64,000 nt of DNA from Alitta virens (taxonomy: Eukaryota > Annelida > Polychaeta > Phyllodocida > Nereididae). The position numbers were made by a program, and so were the translations under genes. The notes beneath the pieces were generated by a model. It was given only the letters and a program-made list of their open reading frames with translations, was not told where the DNA came from and searched no databases. Each line of letters opens with the position of its first letter. Position 1 is the stretch's first letter. This document shows positions 25,000-51,497 of this stretch, piece by piece. The stretch lies in assembly GCA_932294295.1 (NCBI GenBank), contig OW028579.1, positions 33,119,250 to 33,183,249 on the forward strand, read 5' to 3'.

Positions 25000-25770
25000 A
25001 AAATAAAAACATTGCACAACATTATGGTTTGAAACAGGAAAAAACACCCAGCTTACTGATACAAAATATAGTTTCTTATAATGATAATGGTCAAAATTTA
25101 AAGATTAGTTGATACAAATGTCCTCAATAATTGTTTTGACTTCATTAGAAGTGAAATCTAACTCAGCCAGTCCATCCCTCACCATTGACATTTCACAAAC
25201 AGTGTGTGCTGCATGCAAATTGGCAAGTGTTTTGCAGTCACATGTACATATTGTCCGTATACGCTCTTTGTAACATCTTTGCATTTCAGAGTAAGCATAG
25301 GATAAAGAAAGAGACAGTTTTGTGCAGCACCATTGCACATTGGGAGCAAAGAAAGAGGGACTTGCAGTCTGAAATACTCTGAATTCAAAAGACACCTCTG
25401 GAATAGCATGGTGCAGAGCAGCAGAGCACCAACAGCAAACTTAAGAAATCTTGACATAAATGCAAGATTTGAACATGAAGTATGCGATAAACCTGCCAAC
25501 CGTCCACAGTCCGTATGCCAGGAAAGCCTCCAGACAGATCGCAGAGTTTTCCGCCATACGACACTTAATTTCTCCATTTTGATATGCGGCAATAGCATAC
25601 ATCCATAAAATGAGCAACAATAACTGCTAACTAATCCAGCTTGTGTAACTGAAGCAATCTGTTCAAACCGACAACAAATTTAGTTATATTGTTTGTAGAA
25701 ACTGCCAATGATGCTATCAAGACCATCAATATGAGAGTCAGCATATATTTGTCCTGGGTGAACTGCAAGC
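25000..25770. other. Open but frame-broken coding-like stretch, minus strand
   Basis: On the minus strand 25600-25105 reads as two overlapping long frames with protein-like composition, including MQRCYKERIRTICTCDCKTL and SMVRDGLAELDFTSNEVKTI, ending in a stop at 25105. I recognise no family. It could be a transposon-derived ORF with frameshifts, or 5' material of the LRR gene; it does not join that gene in an obvious way. Confidence 0.35.
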
Positions 25771-25772
25771 AT

Positions 25773-26400
25773 CTAATTCTGTACTATGGCACCAAAAATT
25801 TTGATTGTAATTTCTCTATTTGAGACCTTATCATCAAAGACAATGAACTCTCTCTTTGCTCCGTTGAATTGGACTTTATAACCCTGAGAGAAATACGGAG
25901 CATACTCTGCAGTCCAGATCTTGTGGGGAAAGTACAAGTCATCTGCATAGGCTAGACACCCTATGAAGTGTGGGCCAACAGAACACCCATATCCACTTCG
26001 TCTAAGCTGCCTGATAAGTTCATTAAAGTAAATTCCAAAAAGAACAGGGGATATAACTCCACCTTGTTTGACTCCATTGTTCATATTTGTTGCTTACTGC
26101 AAAGGAAACTGAATGATAACCATTCCACTTCATTCTGAGTTTCTGGTTAACATACTTGTACATTAAAAGGCGAACATAAAATACATCCATGCCTTTGTCC
26201 AGCAAAAGGTTGAATAATCTCACATACGGTCAAAAGCCTTGGTGTCATCTAACATAATTGCATAGAAATTCAGAACTGCCCCTTGCGCTGAAGAGTCAGT
26301 TAACCTCAGATACAATGCTTGAACACAAATTTGTGGATGACAATTGCTTATCCCTCTCATTACCTGATTGAAAGCTACACCTATAGTCCTATAGTCGTTT
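25773..26400 (-). pseudogene. Non-LTR retrotransposon RT fragment
   Basis: Frames on the minus strand give the core reverse-transcriptase motifs in order. They are YAIMLDDTKAFDRMRLFNLL (motif A-like, around 26240), then VSNGVKQGGVISPVLFGIYF with a frame change near 26060, and GCLAYADDLYF (catalytic YADD, around 25950). Frame changes and the missing ends make it a dead fragment. Confidence 0.8.
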
Positions 26401-26593
26401 TTATATCAAATGAATTAGGATTTGGATATTTGATTATTCTCCTTAAAAAAAAAAATTACCATCCAAATCATTCGCAACATTAAAAAGACAGCAGCTTACA
26501 ATTACCACTAATTACAGGTATATTAACACATAATATAGGTCTGGTCCGTCTGGATCTACTAGACAAAATGCCAATGATACATAATATATGAGT

Positions 26594-26614
26594 CCCCCCC
26601 CCCCCCCCCCCCCC
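26594..26614. repeat. Poly-C run (21)
   Basis: A 21-base C homopolymer. Length is likely unreliable in any assembly. Confidence 0.9.
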
Positions 26615-27780
26615 AAAACAAATTAATGTAGTATTTTGTGAAGCTATAATCACATACAGTTGTACACAAAAAAGGAAATATGTTACACCTACGTTAACAA
26701 TATTTGATTATTAGCCAGATAAATGTGGAAATTAATTTAGTGGCCATCATCACAGATACTGTGCCATCATGAAGGCTCTTGAAGAATTTCAGTGGTGTCT
26801 CAATGGCTGCAGAGCTGCAGAGTGAGATAGCTCCGCTGCTGGGCTAAGAGTAAGACTATTAAGAGTGAGACAGACCATATCAAATATACTGTGATCACTG
26901 GCACTGGTGATAGTATGTGTCACAGAAAACAATACTATTTCTACTCTTCGCATGTACCACACACTCCACACTTACTTTCGTGACTTGTGTTATCCTGTAG
27001 ACGAACATTATTTACTTGGTACTTTCCTGCTATCCGTGAGGTGGCGCTTCAGGAAAAATCAGAGCGACACCTAGCAGGTTTCACGCAAGTGAACCAGAAG
27101 GCCAAAATTCACCAAGAAATAATAATAAAAATCTTTATTAAGTCACAATACCATAAACATTTTAACAGGCAGGCACACAGTGGCTGCGCCAAGGGGTTTG
27201 AACCCCCCCCCCCAACAACCAAGCCCCACGGAGCCCAGCCCCCCCCCCGCCCCAAACTTAGTGTACTTTTATAAAAAATAAAAAAATTAAGTAAGAGTGC
27301 TGTTTCAGAGACCTGTAACGGTGACATTTTTTGTAACACCAATGCCAATTATCAATATGTGTGTATTTTTGTGAATTTTGACTCAGACCTTGAAATCCAG
27401 ATTCATCTATTATTATATAATGTTTTATTGACGTTTTGGAATCATGGTTAGATACATTCGTCATACACAATAAACAAATACTACAAATTGAACAATTTTA
27501 ACAATACATGCAATTTCAAGTATAATGGTTGTGAAATAATATCATAACATAAAATATATACATGATCAGAAAATTGATGAATGGTTAAGATAAAGCTAAA
27601 TATATATACATTAATTGAATAACTATGTGATTAAGTAATAGTTTATGGTCCCAGTTAATCAAGGTAATAATAGTACAACAAAATGTCATGGTAATGTTAG
27701 GGAGCTCAGCGAGATGAGGTTATGTTTTGTTTTAAATTTTTATTATTTTATTTATTCATTTTTTGAAATTTGTATTATTA
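26615..27780. other. Intergenic, repeats only
   Basis: C-rich patches (27200-27256, several runs of 9-11 C) lie within a stretch beginning 'cacagtggctgcgccaagg' that looks like a dispersed repeat. Open frames here are low-complexity. No gene is supported. Confidence 0.5.
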
Positions 27781-27784
27781 TTAT

Positions 27785-28075
27785 TTTTAAATCAACTATT
27801 AAACTTTATTAAGGAAATCACCTAGTGCATGTATCAGTTTAGGTTCTTTGCACGATAATATGGCTTTAAATTGCTCTGTTCTACCTAAGATGAAAAAATG
27901 CGGAATCACATGAGCCGCTTTTGTTATCGTGCAATTCATCTTCTATCGCATTGCTTGGACATTTATCACATATTCTGTTGTCTAATGGTATTTTTGGCAT
28001 CTCATGTCGACCAGTTATTGTTTTGTTATTGATGAGGTTCAAGTCAGGTTGATTTTCAGTTGCTTTCCCAGTTAT
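27785..28075 (-). pseudogene. LINE 3' terminal ORF fragment
   Basis: The minus strand reads TGRHEMPKIPLDNRICDKC, then IEDELH, and after a frame change ILSCKEPKLIHALGDFLNKV followed by stops. The C-x-x-C...IEDE-x-H pattern followed by a short helical tail is the usual C-terminus of CR1-like LINE proteins. Confidence 0.65.
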
Positions 28076-29511
28076 GACATGACATAATGTTGAGCTATGT
28101 ATGATATCATACTTGTCTAAAATTCATCTCACAGCGATCTCATACCTCACATCATATTGATGATATCTGATTGATATCACCATGACATCGCCATTTGTAT
28201 ATGTCAGGGGTGGCGCCTATTTTGGATTATTGTTCAAGTGTGTGGGGATTTAAATGCCTTAAAAGAATTTCTGATGTCCAGAATAGAGCTGAAAGATACT
28301 TCATGGGGTACATACATTTTGTCCCCTACCAGTATTAGAGGGTGAAATGGGTTGGCCCAATTATATTACAAGAAGTCACATTGATATGGTTAAGTTTTGG
28401 AATAGGATTGCTAATATACATGTAAGACAGTAGATTACCAAAAATTATTATGAGACAATATGGAGTTAGGTTATCGTGTTGTGAATTGGTTTGGTGAATT
28501 CAAAAGAAATACTAGAGATGCAAATTATGTGCAGTCACTGTCAAATAATTATGCAAGATATTGATTTAATTTTATCAAATTATCTTAAAGGAAAATCCTC
28601 ACAATCTTGGAATGAATTGCGATATTCAAAAATTTAACTCTAATATGTATAAATCTGATATAAGTATTGAATCGTTTGTATGCTAATCTTAGTAAGAGAA
28701 TAAGGTCAGTTTATGCCCAGTTTTGTGCAGGTATTCTACCTCTGTCAATTGAAACAGGCAGGTATCAAAATGTTAGTTTAAATAATAGGTTGTGTTTATT
28801 GTGCAGCGAAGAAAAAGATTGAAGATGAATTCCATTTGTTGTGTGAATGTGAGAAATATAGTGAGATAGAGTTAGAATTTTATCAAAAAGTGTCACAAAA
28901 ATATAGATAATTTGAAATATTGGATGATATTGATAAATTTTTGTTTCTTAATGAGAATGTCCAAATTTGGACTGCATCTTTTATTTCTAAAGCATTTGAT
29001 ATATGAAGATTTCATTTATTTCGATAACAAATTAACTAGATTTATTTATTTATTTTTAAAATTATCACTAGCTAGATTTATAAAATGTGTTATTTTGTTT
29101 AGTTTTCTGTTAAATAGTACAATGTATATAGTGACGAATAAGCCCACTGTAGGGCTGGTAAAGTAAGTTTGTTTCTGTTGGTCAAACTTTATTGTTATTT
29201 ATACTTTTAAGTGACTGTAATAAAGAAGTCTTAGTCTTAGTCTTATATGCATAGAAAATTTGCCGTCATGTTTGCATTTGTTTATAATAAATGATTTTGG
29301 ACCTAATTTTAGGTATTACGAGTTTTATGTCAAAAAATAAATAATGAAATTATATCACAAAGATGTCAACATGATCTCGCAGGTTGATATCAAATGTCGA
29401 GATCGCTGCGAGATCAATATGTGATTACAGATTGATCTCGCAGTGATCTCATAATTATCTCGTGTGATGAGATCAGAGATGAGATCGCTATGATATCAGA
29501 TTTCTGACTGG
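28076..29511. mobile_element. GATATC/GATCTC-rich element split by a LINE
   Basis: The segments 28076-28200 and 29340-29511 share 'gcgatctcat' and 'gatatcat' motifs in inverted arrangement. The outer ends are CCCAGT on the left and ACTGGG on the right. The LINE fragment at about 28215-29245 sits between them. I read this as one palindromic element interrupted by a later LINE insertion. The ends are only weakly matched. Confidence 0.45.
28215..29245 (+). pseudogene. LINE 3' fragment with TCTTAG tail
   Basis: Frame pieces read VWGFKC, then VQNRAERYFMGYIHF (the typical 'QN-AxRFFxGV' box), 'LCLLCSEEKIEDEFHLLCEC' around 28795-28850 after frame changes, and WTASFISKAF. It ends in AATAAAG and three copies of 'gtctta' (29226-29245), as LINE 3' tails do. 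Many stops: inactive. Confidence 0.75.
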
Positions 29512-29599
29512 GTTTATTTGAAACTTCAGTTTCAGATATATTTCTACGATCATGAATCACCACGGTGCACTATAGCCAATACTGATTTTGTTTTATTTT

Positions 29600-29910
29600 C
29601 TGTTCGATTATTGGAGATGGCATCTCTCTGGAGGCTCATTCATGTAAAGGGGCAAAACTCGATGTTAATGGCACAGCCGAAGGTGGGAGCGCACCTTCAT
29701 CAAATTCTACAGAGCCTACAACTGCCACCAATGCTGCAGTCGCACCTGCCAAATCAAAGACCAGCCTAAAGCCAGCACCTAAAGCTGCAGAGAAACCACA
29801 AAACCAGATGCAAAAACACCAAACAAAACACCTACTTCCGGACAAGTGGGGCGCGACTGCATTATTGCAGGCAGCGTAAAAATGAAGATGCAAAATAACA
29901 TTTTTTGTTT
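29600..29910 (+). pseudogene. Frame-broken Ala/Pro/Lys-rich coding-like segment
   Basis: The plus strand reads LEAHSCKGAKLDVNGTAEGG, then SNSTEPTTATNAAVAPAKSK and LKPAPKAAEKPQ. After one frame change it continues as KPDAKTPNKTPTSGQVGRD. The composition is like a disordered protein linker, not random AT-rich DNA. No family is recognised. It lies just beyond the 3' end of the GH31 gene, in the opposite direction. Confidence 0.35.
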
Positions 29911-30000
29911 TTATAAGTGATTTAATGGTATACACACTATTATACATTAGAAATGTACTATTTACTTAAATTCCCATCACATCCAAGAAATGTTCCTAAA

Positions 30001-43339
<13,339 letters not shown>

Positions 43340-43396
43340 CTTGACACCTTTTAACCCGTTGGTGTTTCCTAGTGTAACTGCACCTTGGTATTTAAG

Positions 43397-43408
43397 GTTT
43401 ATATATAC
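43397..43408 (-). promoter_or_regulatory. TATA box of GH31 gene A
   Basis: On the minus strand GTATATATAAACC lies about 60 bases before the ATG at 43339. That leaves room for a start site near 43375 and a short leader. Confidence 0.6.
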
Positions 43409-43879
43409 CAACCTTATCTAGGGCCACGTGCTGCAGCATTTTATGTAAATTTAACTGACCTGGGAAAATATCACGAAACAACAAGTAAAGTTGATAACTC
43501 GATGATATTTCGCAAATCTGGGACTATCAGCCTTATTTATTGCATGATTAAGACATTCTATTTTCATGTATCAACATTGCAAATATTTTTTTGATATTAG
43601 CTGTTGATTTGCACATTGGCTTGATTTATTGTATACATGTCTTGATTTTTAAATAATTTAAAAGTATTTTTCATTGATCCATTTTTATTGCACTGATTAT
43701 GTTAGATAATAGCTGTTGGTATATTTTGCTTTGGCTTCATTAACTATACATGACTTGTTTTTTAGCAGGCTCTGAAATTCTTTAGTTTATCTAGTTTTAG
43801 CGCAAATGATTTGTGTCTAATATTTTACTTAGGACTTTTTATCCTACAAGATTAATGTACAACTAGTAAAAAATATGTT

Positions 43880-44328
43880 TACCTTTATACAGGATTCACT
43901 CGGCAAGCGGTTAGGGATTGGTTGGCGAGTGATCTACAGATGACCGTGGCCATTTGCGTTACATGTGCTCACTCCTGGGTATACAGGGGTGGCTGTCCAT
44001 TCGTGTATACTCGCCATCCACTCATTTTTATTCATGTACAGCTCGTTGAACGCTGGGAAGATGGTCGGCTGACCTTCATGGCCCACCCGTCATCCTTCTG
44101 TCGAACGTCCACGCTGGCACCGTGCCCATCCCTGCCTATCCTTAGCCCTCTCCTCCTTCACTCGTGGACCACTCGCCGAGCGATCTACGCATGCCTTACG
44201 GACGCTCTTCGAAAGAATTTATACGTGATTAACAGCCTCCCTGTTGACCACGAGTGAGCACGTATAGTCTGTGTTTGAGGTCCGTGGTCACTCGGCTCTC
44301 TCACTCGTGATAGTGTGAATGGGGCTTA
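43880..44328. mobile_element. Harbinger-type MITE, left end lost
   Basis: The right end reads '...cgtgatagtgtgaatggggct' followed by TAA, the inverse of the ends at 50877 and 31402. 'cgagtgatctac' and 'tgagcacgtat' subterminal words match those at 50950-51310. The left terminal repeat is not found, so the copy is truncated or diverged. Confidence 0.6.
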
Positions 44329-44879
44329 ATTAGGATAACATCCCCTAAGGTCATAAATAACTGACAGAAATTCTTTGCATATTCAAGGCCGTATTAGTGG
44401 GTTGGTGATGATACTCAATATATTTAATGAGCCATCCAAAATAACGCATGGTTTTCTTGTTATTTTTAGTCTGTTTTATTGTGATGCAACTGTTTACCAG
44501 AACCCACTGCTGGCTATGCACAGAATCCTGGTATCAGAAGTATTATGTACAAACTATTCCGAAGACAAACCTTGACACTAGCCATAAATTATAATAAGCT
44601 GTGATAACTAAATGGTTTATGATGAAGTTTACATGATTTAGTAGAATGTATGAAATTTCTAGGTGACAGGTTATGTTAGTCACTACAACAGATTTCAGTT
44701 TCCCATACAATTTTACTCCATAAGTGTGGCCAGGTAATAAAATCAATGATTAACAATAACACCGGTCAATATAACACGGACATGTCTGGTCAAGTTCATA
44801 GAATTAGTGTAAAGTTGGAATAAAGGACTAATCTAGATAAAAAGAATGTTGTTGGAAGCCGCCATTTTAATCAATAACA

Positions 44880-45915
44880 AAGTTGACTAAAATATGAAAT
44901 ATGTTCTACTTATAATGTTATCCGGAAACTTTTGTTGTTCAATACATTTGTTAGCTATTAAAGTTACTGGTTTGATAAGATTCTCACTAGTCTGTTTAAT
45001 GAATTTTATTGGGATTTCATCGCAACCTCCTGCTTTGTTCACACATAAGGATTTTATAGCTTTGCGGACTTCATGTTCCGTCATGTGTCGGAAGTCAAAC
45101 TTTTGTCTATTATGATTTATATTTTCCAGAATTGTGTTTACACTGGAATGATTAGCATAGTCAGCGATTATTTGTTCAGTGTTTCTAGTGTTATCCTCTA
45201 TACCTCCAATTTCTGATCCTATTTCCCTGAAGAATGTGTCAAAAATATTACAAACTTCCATACAATTTGGTATAATCTGATTACCTCACCTGAGGGGTAT
45301 GTTATCAGATTTAGTCCTGGTTTTTGAGAAGATTGGTTTTATTGTTTTCCAGAAACAACATTTCTCTTCAAAATATTTTTTAATCTCTTTTCTTTTTATC
45401 AATGTTACAATGTTTCTATGTTTTCTGTATTGGGCAAGATTGGTTATCTTGCTATGCTTGAAGAATTTATTCCTGTACTGATTGCACTTCAGAATAGCCT
45501 TTTTGAGTTCTTTAGTCATACATTGAAAGTCAGTTACTTTGATAACGTCTTGCCTTTTAGGTGCATGCTTGTCTAAAATGGTTATCAGTACAGCTTGTAA
45601 CTTGTTGAAGGCGCTATTTACATCAACTTCTAGCATTGTAGTCAGTTCTAGGTTCATGGCTGCTAGTTCTGCATTCACTTGTTCATAGTTTATACTTGAT
45701 AGCTTCCGATACATAACTTTGGTGGTATAGGAAGATGTTGTTTTAGTACACCACCTATGAGATTGTGGAAGTATCTATCGAAAAACCTTTCGTAAAACTT
45801 CCGTTTTTTTACAAGCATTGCGGCAATTAACGTTGGTTGATTAGATTTGAAACATGTCAGTTCATTAATTATGTTTGTTAAGTTATACACAGGCATAGAA
45901 CAGACCGTGCATTAT
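44880..45915 (-). pseudogene. LINE fragment: post-endonuclease linker and start of RT
   Basis: Frames on the minus strand, with one gap, read CKKLSSINYE-like linker sequence. This is MYRKLSSINYEQVNAELAAM, LKKAILKCNQYRNKF and IKRKEIKKYFEEKCCFWKTI. Then comes the RT entry EVRKAIKSLCVNKAGGCDEI with a P-x-K-F-I follow-up (the 'KA-GxDxIP' motif). It is truncated before the YADD box. It lies between the two GH31 loci. Confidence 0.75.
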
Positions 45916-47579
45916 TATGTAACATGTTGAAGTAAAAGACTCTATTGGTGGAGAGAACTTGTGTTCGTCAGACAGGTCAATTTGCGTATGTGCACATGAC
46001 TGTATGCTAATAAACTAGTACCACATCCAGAAAAACATGCATGATGTACCAAGCCAATTATACTAAAAATAAAATTAACCCTGTGTGGAACATGGTTTTT
46101 ACATAATAGATAGGAACATGCATGTGTCATCAGTGACTTGTCAAAAGCCTTCACTCAGACAAATTACTCTAACACAGGGTTGGCTTAATCTCTTTGTCTA
46201 ATTCGCATATTCAGGGAGTTACCCTGTACAAAAGACAACACAATGTTTTTTATTTGCACTTCTCTTTTAATAAGTCTGACTTCACTGAAACCTCAGGGGC
46301 TCTCAGGGGCCAATCACTGTGTCTCCAGTCTAGTCAATTAGGATGTTGAATGGAATCTTGAAACCTATGGCAATATTGTTGATCAACAGTCTCTGTAAAT
46401 GAAATTAGAGTGTTGAAAGAGTGATAATCTATATCTGTGCATATTTCGCAAGGGTAAACTTTTTAATTGTTTGAATTAATTACCACTAAAGTGTTGACTG
46501 AATACGTTAGTTAATAGAAGTTGGTTATCTTGGGATGTAACATAATTATGCCTTACATTAGTGGCAAAGTTGTAAGTGTAGTCAAAGTGGGGAGCTTCGT
46601 TGATTCTGATGGAAACTGGAGGATTGGGAAGACCATCTACTGTAACTGTCTGGAAAACCAGGTCGTCAGATCCTGCATATCCATCATGAATCAGAGAGGA
46701 GGAAATCATGATTGGGCCATTGTTGGTTTCCTACAAAAAGATGTGCATTATTAGAGACTTGTTAAAACTCAAGGCACTTAATTGCATATATTTTTAGAAT
46801 GCAGATTTTAAACGAAGCTTAGTGTGTATACCCTCGCTGCTGAAAACTCGTAAAGGACATAACTTCCTTTTTCATATGATCCTGAATTGAAAAAGAAAAC
46901 ACAAGCCTGAGTTAAGTCTGTTTATGCCTCTGCCATTAGCACTGGTCAGTTGCATTGAAACAGAGGTAATAAGTGGTTAGTTTTGTGATGTCATTGTTTA
47001 TGTGGCATTGTATACTGCATGTCAGCAGACTTTGTTGTCGTGTTTTTGCCAAAATTTACACTGCAGTTTGCCAAATTATATTAGATTCATTCTCAGATAC
47101 CTTTGTGTGCTCGAGAATCTTTCATTGATATCAATAATAGGTCAGTTTGTCTCTTTCCTTTTCTTTCACACGTTTACATTATTTCGCACTTGAACCTACC
47201 AAAAGTGATTCCGTCATCCCAATAAAGAGATCCAGATGCTTCATACCCTGGTTCAACACCAAGTGCCACTAGGATGCTCGATTGATTAGTAAGGCTGTAA
47301 ATTATCACAAAAATTATTAGCCAGAAATACATTTCATGCAAGATCCAGAACTCGGTCACTTTTTAAAAATACATTTTTAGTTGTTCAGTTTACTAAATTC
47401 ATTTTAGTGCAGAAGGTGAGTTGCTAACCTTAGCTCAGTTGTTACTGCAGGTTCTTGAAGTGGCAAAATGTATCCACCTCTGACATGAACATTGATTTTA
47501 TCCAAGGGAGTGTCAAAATCATAAAACTGTAATGAACCAAGAACTTCTTCACCCTGTAAAATAAAGATTTTGAGTTTAA

Positions 47580-49640
47580 GGGGGTTCTCACATAGCCGGT
47601 TTTCTCGGTAAAGCCGTATTGCTCTCGTATAATTATGTAATACCCCATTTTGATGACTTCACAAAGGTTGTTGGAAGCAAAAAGGGGTGGTGCTCAAGGC
47701 TACGAGTGAGTTGGCGGCAGCGAGGTATGAATCATGGATACCCCGGCGGATCACACGTAGGATACGTACCAAACCCAACGTATGATGCCAAGCCTGATGC
47801 TGGGTGAGCCACGGGTAAATCACGTTTATGACGGGAGTCTCCAGGGCATCTACATACAACCCGCAGGCTTGTATGTGTGAGGGGCATATCAAGCACGTGT
47901 CAATCACGACTGTGAGGGTTACAAGGAACGACCTGGCGAGTTAACTACGTGTACTACGGCTGTCAGGGTGGAGGGGGCAGGTGTGAGTATAGGCGGCTGC
48001 TTGTCTGTAGCCTTCATTCTGCTCCTCGTTACCACAGAGGAAAGGACCATGGCACATGTAGTAGACCAACCAACAGCCATTTTAAAAATGGCTCAGGCCA
48101 GCTTGGAATTAAATCTGCAACTAGCAACTCTGGCACAGGCTATTATGCACGATGGAGAACAGTCCGGAAGAGCTGCAGAAAGAAGACAAGTAGTCAACAA
48201 GAGAAGGAGAAGGAAGAGATTTTGGGTGAGGCCATGGCTCTTGCGAAGACCTCAGATGGACCAATACGAACGCTTGATAAATTAACTATTAATGGAGGAT
48301 GACCCCACTACAAGAACTTTGTGAGAACTGCAGCCTGCCATGTTCCAAGAGCTGCTTGCCAAAGTTGGGCCTAGGATTACCAAGCAAGACACCTTCTGGG
48401 GGAAAGCTTTGAAGCCAGGACTCAGGATTGCCATCACCCTGTGGTATTTGGCAACTGGCAACAGCTACAAGTCATTGATGTATGGCTTCAGAGTGGCCCA
48501 CAACACCATCAGCAACATCATTCCTGAAGTCTGTGAAGCCATCGTAGCTGAGTATGCAGAAGATGTCATCTCCTGTCCAACAACACCAGAAGAGTGGAGA
48601 GAAGTTGCACAGCTGTTTGAGGCAAGATGGAACTTTCCCCATTGTATTAGTGCCATAGATGGGAAACATGTGGCCATCAGGTGTCTCCAAAAGGTGGTTC
48701 ACTCTACTATAACTACAAGGGCTTCCATTCCATTGTACTCATGGCTCTTGTGGATGCAGACTACAAGTTCATCTATGTGGATTGTGGAGCAAATGGTTCT
48801 GGATCTGATGGAGGAGTTTTTGCTTTTACAGCCTTGAGGGAAACTCTCCAGAGCCAGAAGAATTGCGGAGAATGCCTTTGGTATCCTAGCATCAAGGTTT
48901 AGGTGTCTGCTAACCACTATGCCCCAGAAAACCAAGACTGTAGAATCTTTAATCCTTGCATGCTGCTGCCTCCACAACCTCATGAGAATCAGATATCCGA
49001 CAACCCAGAACAACGCGCTTGACCACAAAGATCCAGTCACCCATCAGGTCAGTCCTGGGGCTTGGCGGGAAGCTGGAGAAATTGCTGAAATGCCACCACA
49101 TACGATCAGAGGGAACTATGCTACCCAGAGTGCCAAGTTACAATGACTGTACTTGGTGGACTGTGTCAACTCAGAGGAAGGAAGTGTCCCATGGCAAGAC
49201 GATATGATATGAGAAGCTTCTGGCCCTGTGCCTTCATCTTCATTGAGTGTCTTCTCTGCTACTTCTCACGTGGCGCCTGGTTCTTCTTCCTTGAACCCTC
49301 CTTCTGTGGGATCCTTGCTGTTTCCGTATTATAAATTATACCCAATGGATCCTTATGTATCTAGAATGCAGAACTCAGAAATGTTATATTTGAAGACACA
49401 AGTCTCCAGGAGGGTCCCTCTAAGACTAATTAGAAGTCGCTGTCGAGGGCTACCCCTTGAGGACATTTTACAATACTACTTAAAAGTCTTAGACCACGCT
49501 TGTTTCATCATCCCAACAATACACCAATGAACGATGACGAACATAGTGACAATGAAGAAAGCTTGCATGGATCTCTCTGGAACCCTTGGGCAGGCACCAT
49601 GCCAACGACATAAATTGGCCTAATGATAGCTCCCCAGTCC
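47580..49640 (+). mobile_element. PIF/Harbinger transposon in a gene B intron (right end unclear)
   Basis: The left end AGGGGGTTCTCACATAGCCG, preceded by TTA, resembles the Harbinger MITE ends in this window. Inside is a HARBI1-like transposase on the plus strand (48060-49145). The matching right terminal repeat was not found before gene B exon 19 at 49712. The insertion sits between gene B exons 19 and 20. Confidence 0.75.
48050..49143 (+). pseudogene. HARBI1-like DDE transposase, frameshifted and internally deleted
   Basis: A basic N-terminus (KRRRRKRFWVRPWLLRRP, around 48200) is followed, after a stop, by FWGKALKPGLRIAITLWYLA and ISAIDGKHVAIRC with the first catalytic Asp (around 48660). 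After a frame change come NYKGFHSIVLMALVDADYKF and GANGSGSDGGVF with the second Asp (around 48810). After a junction near 48860 comes RIAENAFGILASRFRCLL with the catalytic Glu, then LACCCLHNLMR. The order fits PIF/Harbinger transposases. About 60-80 residues that normally lie between the second Asp and the Glu are missing, and at least two frame breaks exist. So it is non-functional as read. Confidence 0.85.
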
Positions 49641-50876
49641 CTACTTCGAGTAACTAGTTTACAGAAGAAAATATTGGCTTGAAGTTTGTCAAGGTCAGTT
49701 GTGATACTTACTGTGAAATAGCTGTACCATCTACCCTCAGGTGTGTAAGCTCTGACAATTGTTTGGCCCTGTATAAAGAAATGGAGGCAACAAACAAATA
49801 CCTACACAAATATTTGGTGTACATAATGTAGATATGAATGGATATATCAGATAAAAGGTGAAATTTTTATACCTCATTGAGAGCTGGGGAGATCAGAAGT
49901 GCTGGACCCCACAGAAACTGGGTATCAATATCATGAGTGGTAGAATCAGACACAAATCTGGATTTATAAAACCTTATTTATGTATACACTGTATTTCTTC
50001 AACTTAGAAATAAAATTTGTATCCAAATTACATGATGACAAACTTCAGGGTATTTACTCATTCAACAATGGACGAGCTACAGTGCCTCCAGTTGAGGATG
50101 CTACATGCATCAGTGTGTAGAGGAATGGAAGGAGACGATATCTCTCCATCAAGATTTCTTGAACATTGTCTCTGAAAGCTTCACTAAACCTGGGGGCAGC
50201 TGGATCTTGATCCTGTTTTGATGACACACAGTAGAATAACAAACACTGTTCATTATACATATGCATTAAACTCTGTTATCCTACGTTTTAGAAAGCCATC
50301 TTCAGAACTTATCCAAAAGAAAACTTTCATTAATTCCTTGTCATGTTAATTTCGTAATAGAAAGAGGCAGGGGTAGTCAAATTGACCAAAGGTATCATTA
50401 AAATGTTATATCACTGAAACTATTTGGGATCTTTTTTATTCATATATTACACATAATTCATTATTATACAAGTGTTATTTGTTATTATTTTTAACTTCCT
50501 TCAGTGCCTCCTATCCTCATCAAGGTGGAATCCCTATAGCGACAATTATGTCTTTGGAATGTCACCGCCCAATTACCATAATCACTGTTTCTGTTATTTG
50601 TATGTAATAATAATTTGCTGTTTTGGAAATAAATGATATTCTGACTGTGGGAAAATGCACTCTTGGAAGTAGTCAGAGTCAGAGGTTTAGTGCCCTCATC
50701 TTATATTTACTGAGCCATAGAAATGGTTGGCAAACTAGTAAAGTTGGTATATTAGGTTAAAAAATGGCAAACTAACTGAATATTTCAATTGTTTCGAGTT
50801 GTAATAGTTATGATTTGACATTGTAAAATCTTGACTGGAAATATATGAGATTCACCAACGCCCTGAGGGCATCTTA

Positions 50877-51497
<621 letters not shown>

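Noticed and set aside
28100..29510. Repeated GATCTC/GATATC words as a possible CRISPR-like array
   Set aside because: Spacing is irregular, words are inverted as well as direct, and the genome is clearly animal.
48472..49040. Minus-strand open frames over the Harbinger transposase
   Set aside because: The plus-strand frames carry the DDE-transposase motifs; the minus frames are shadows.
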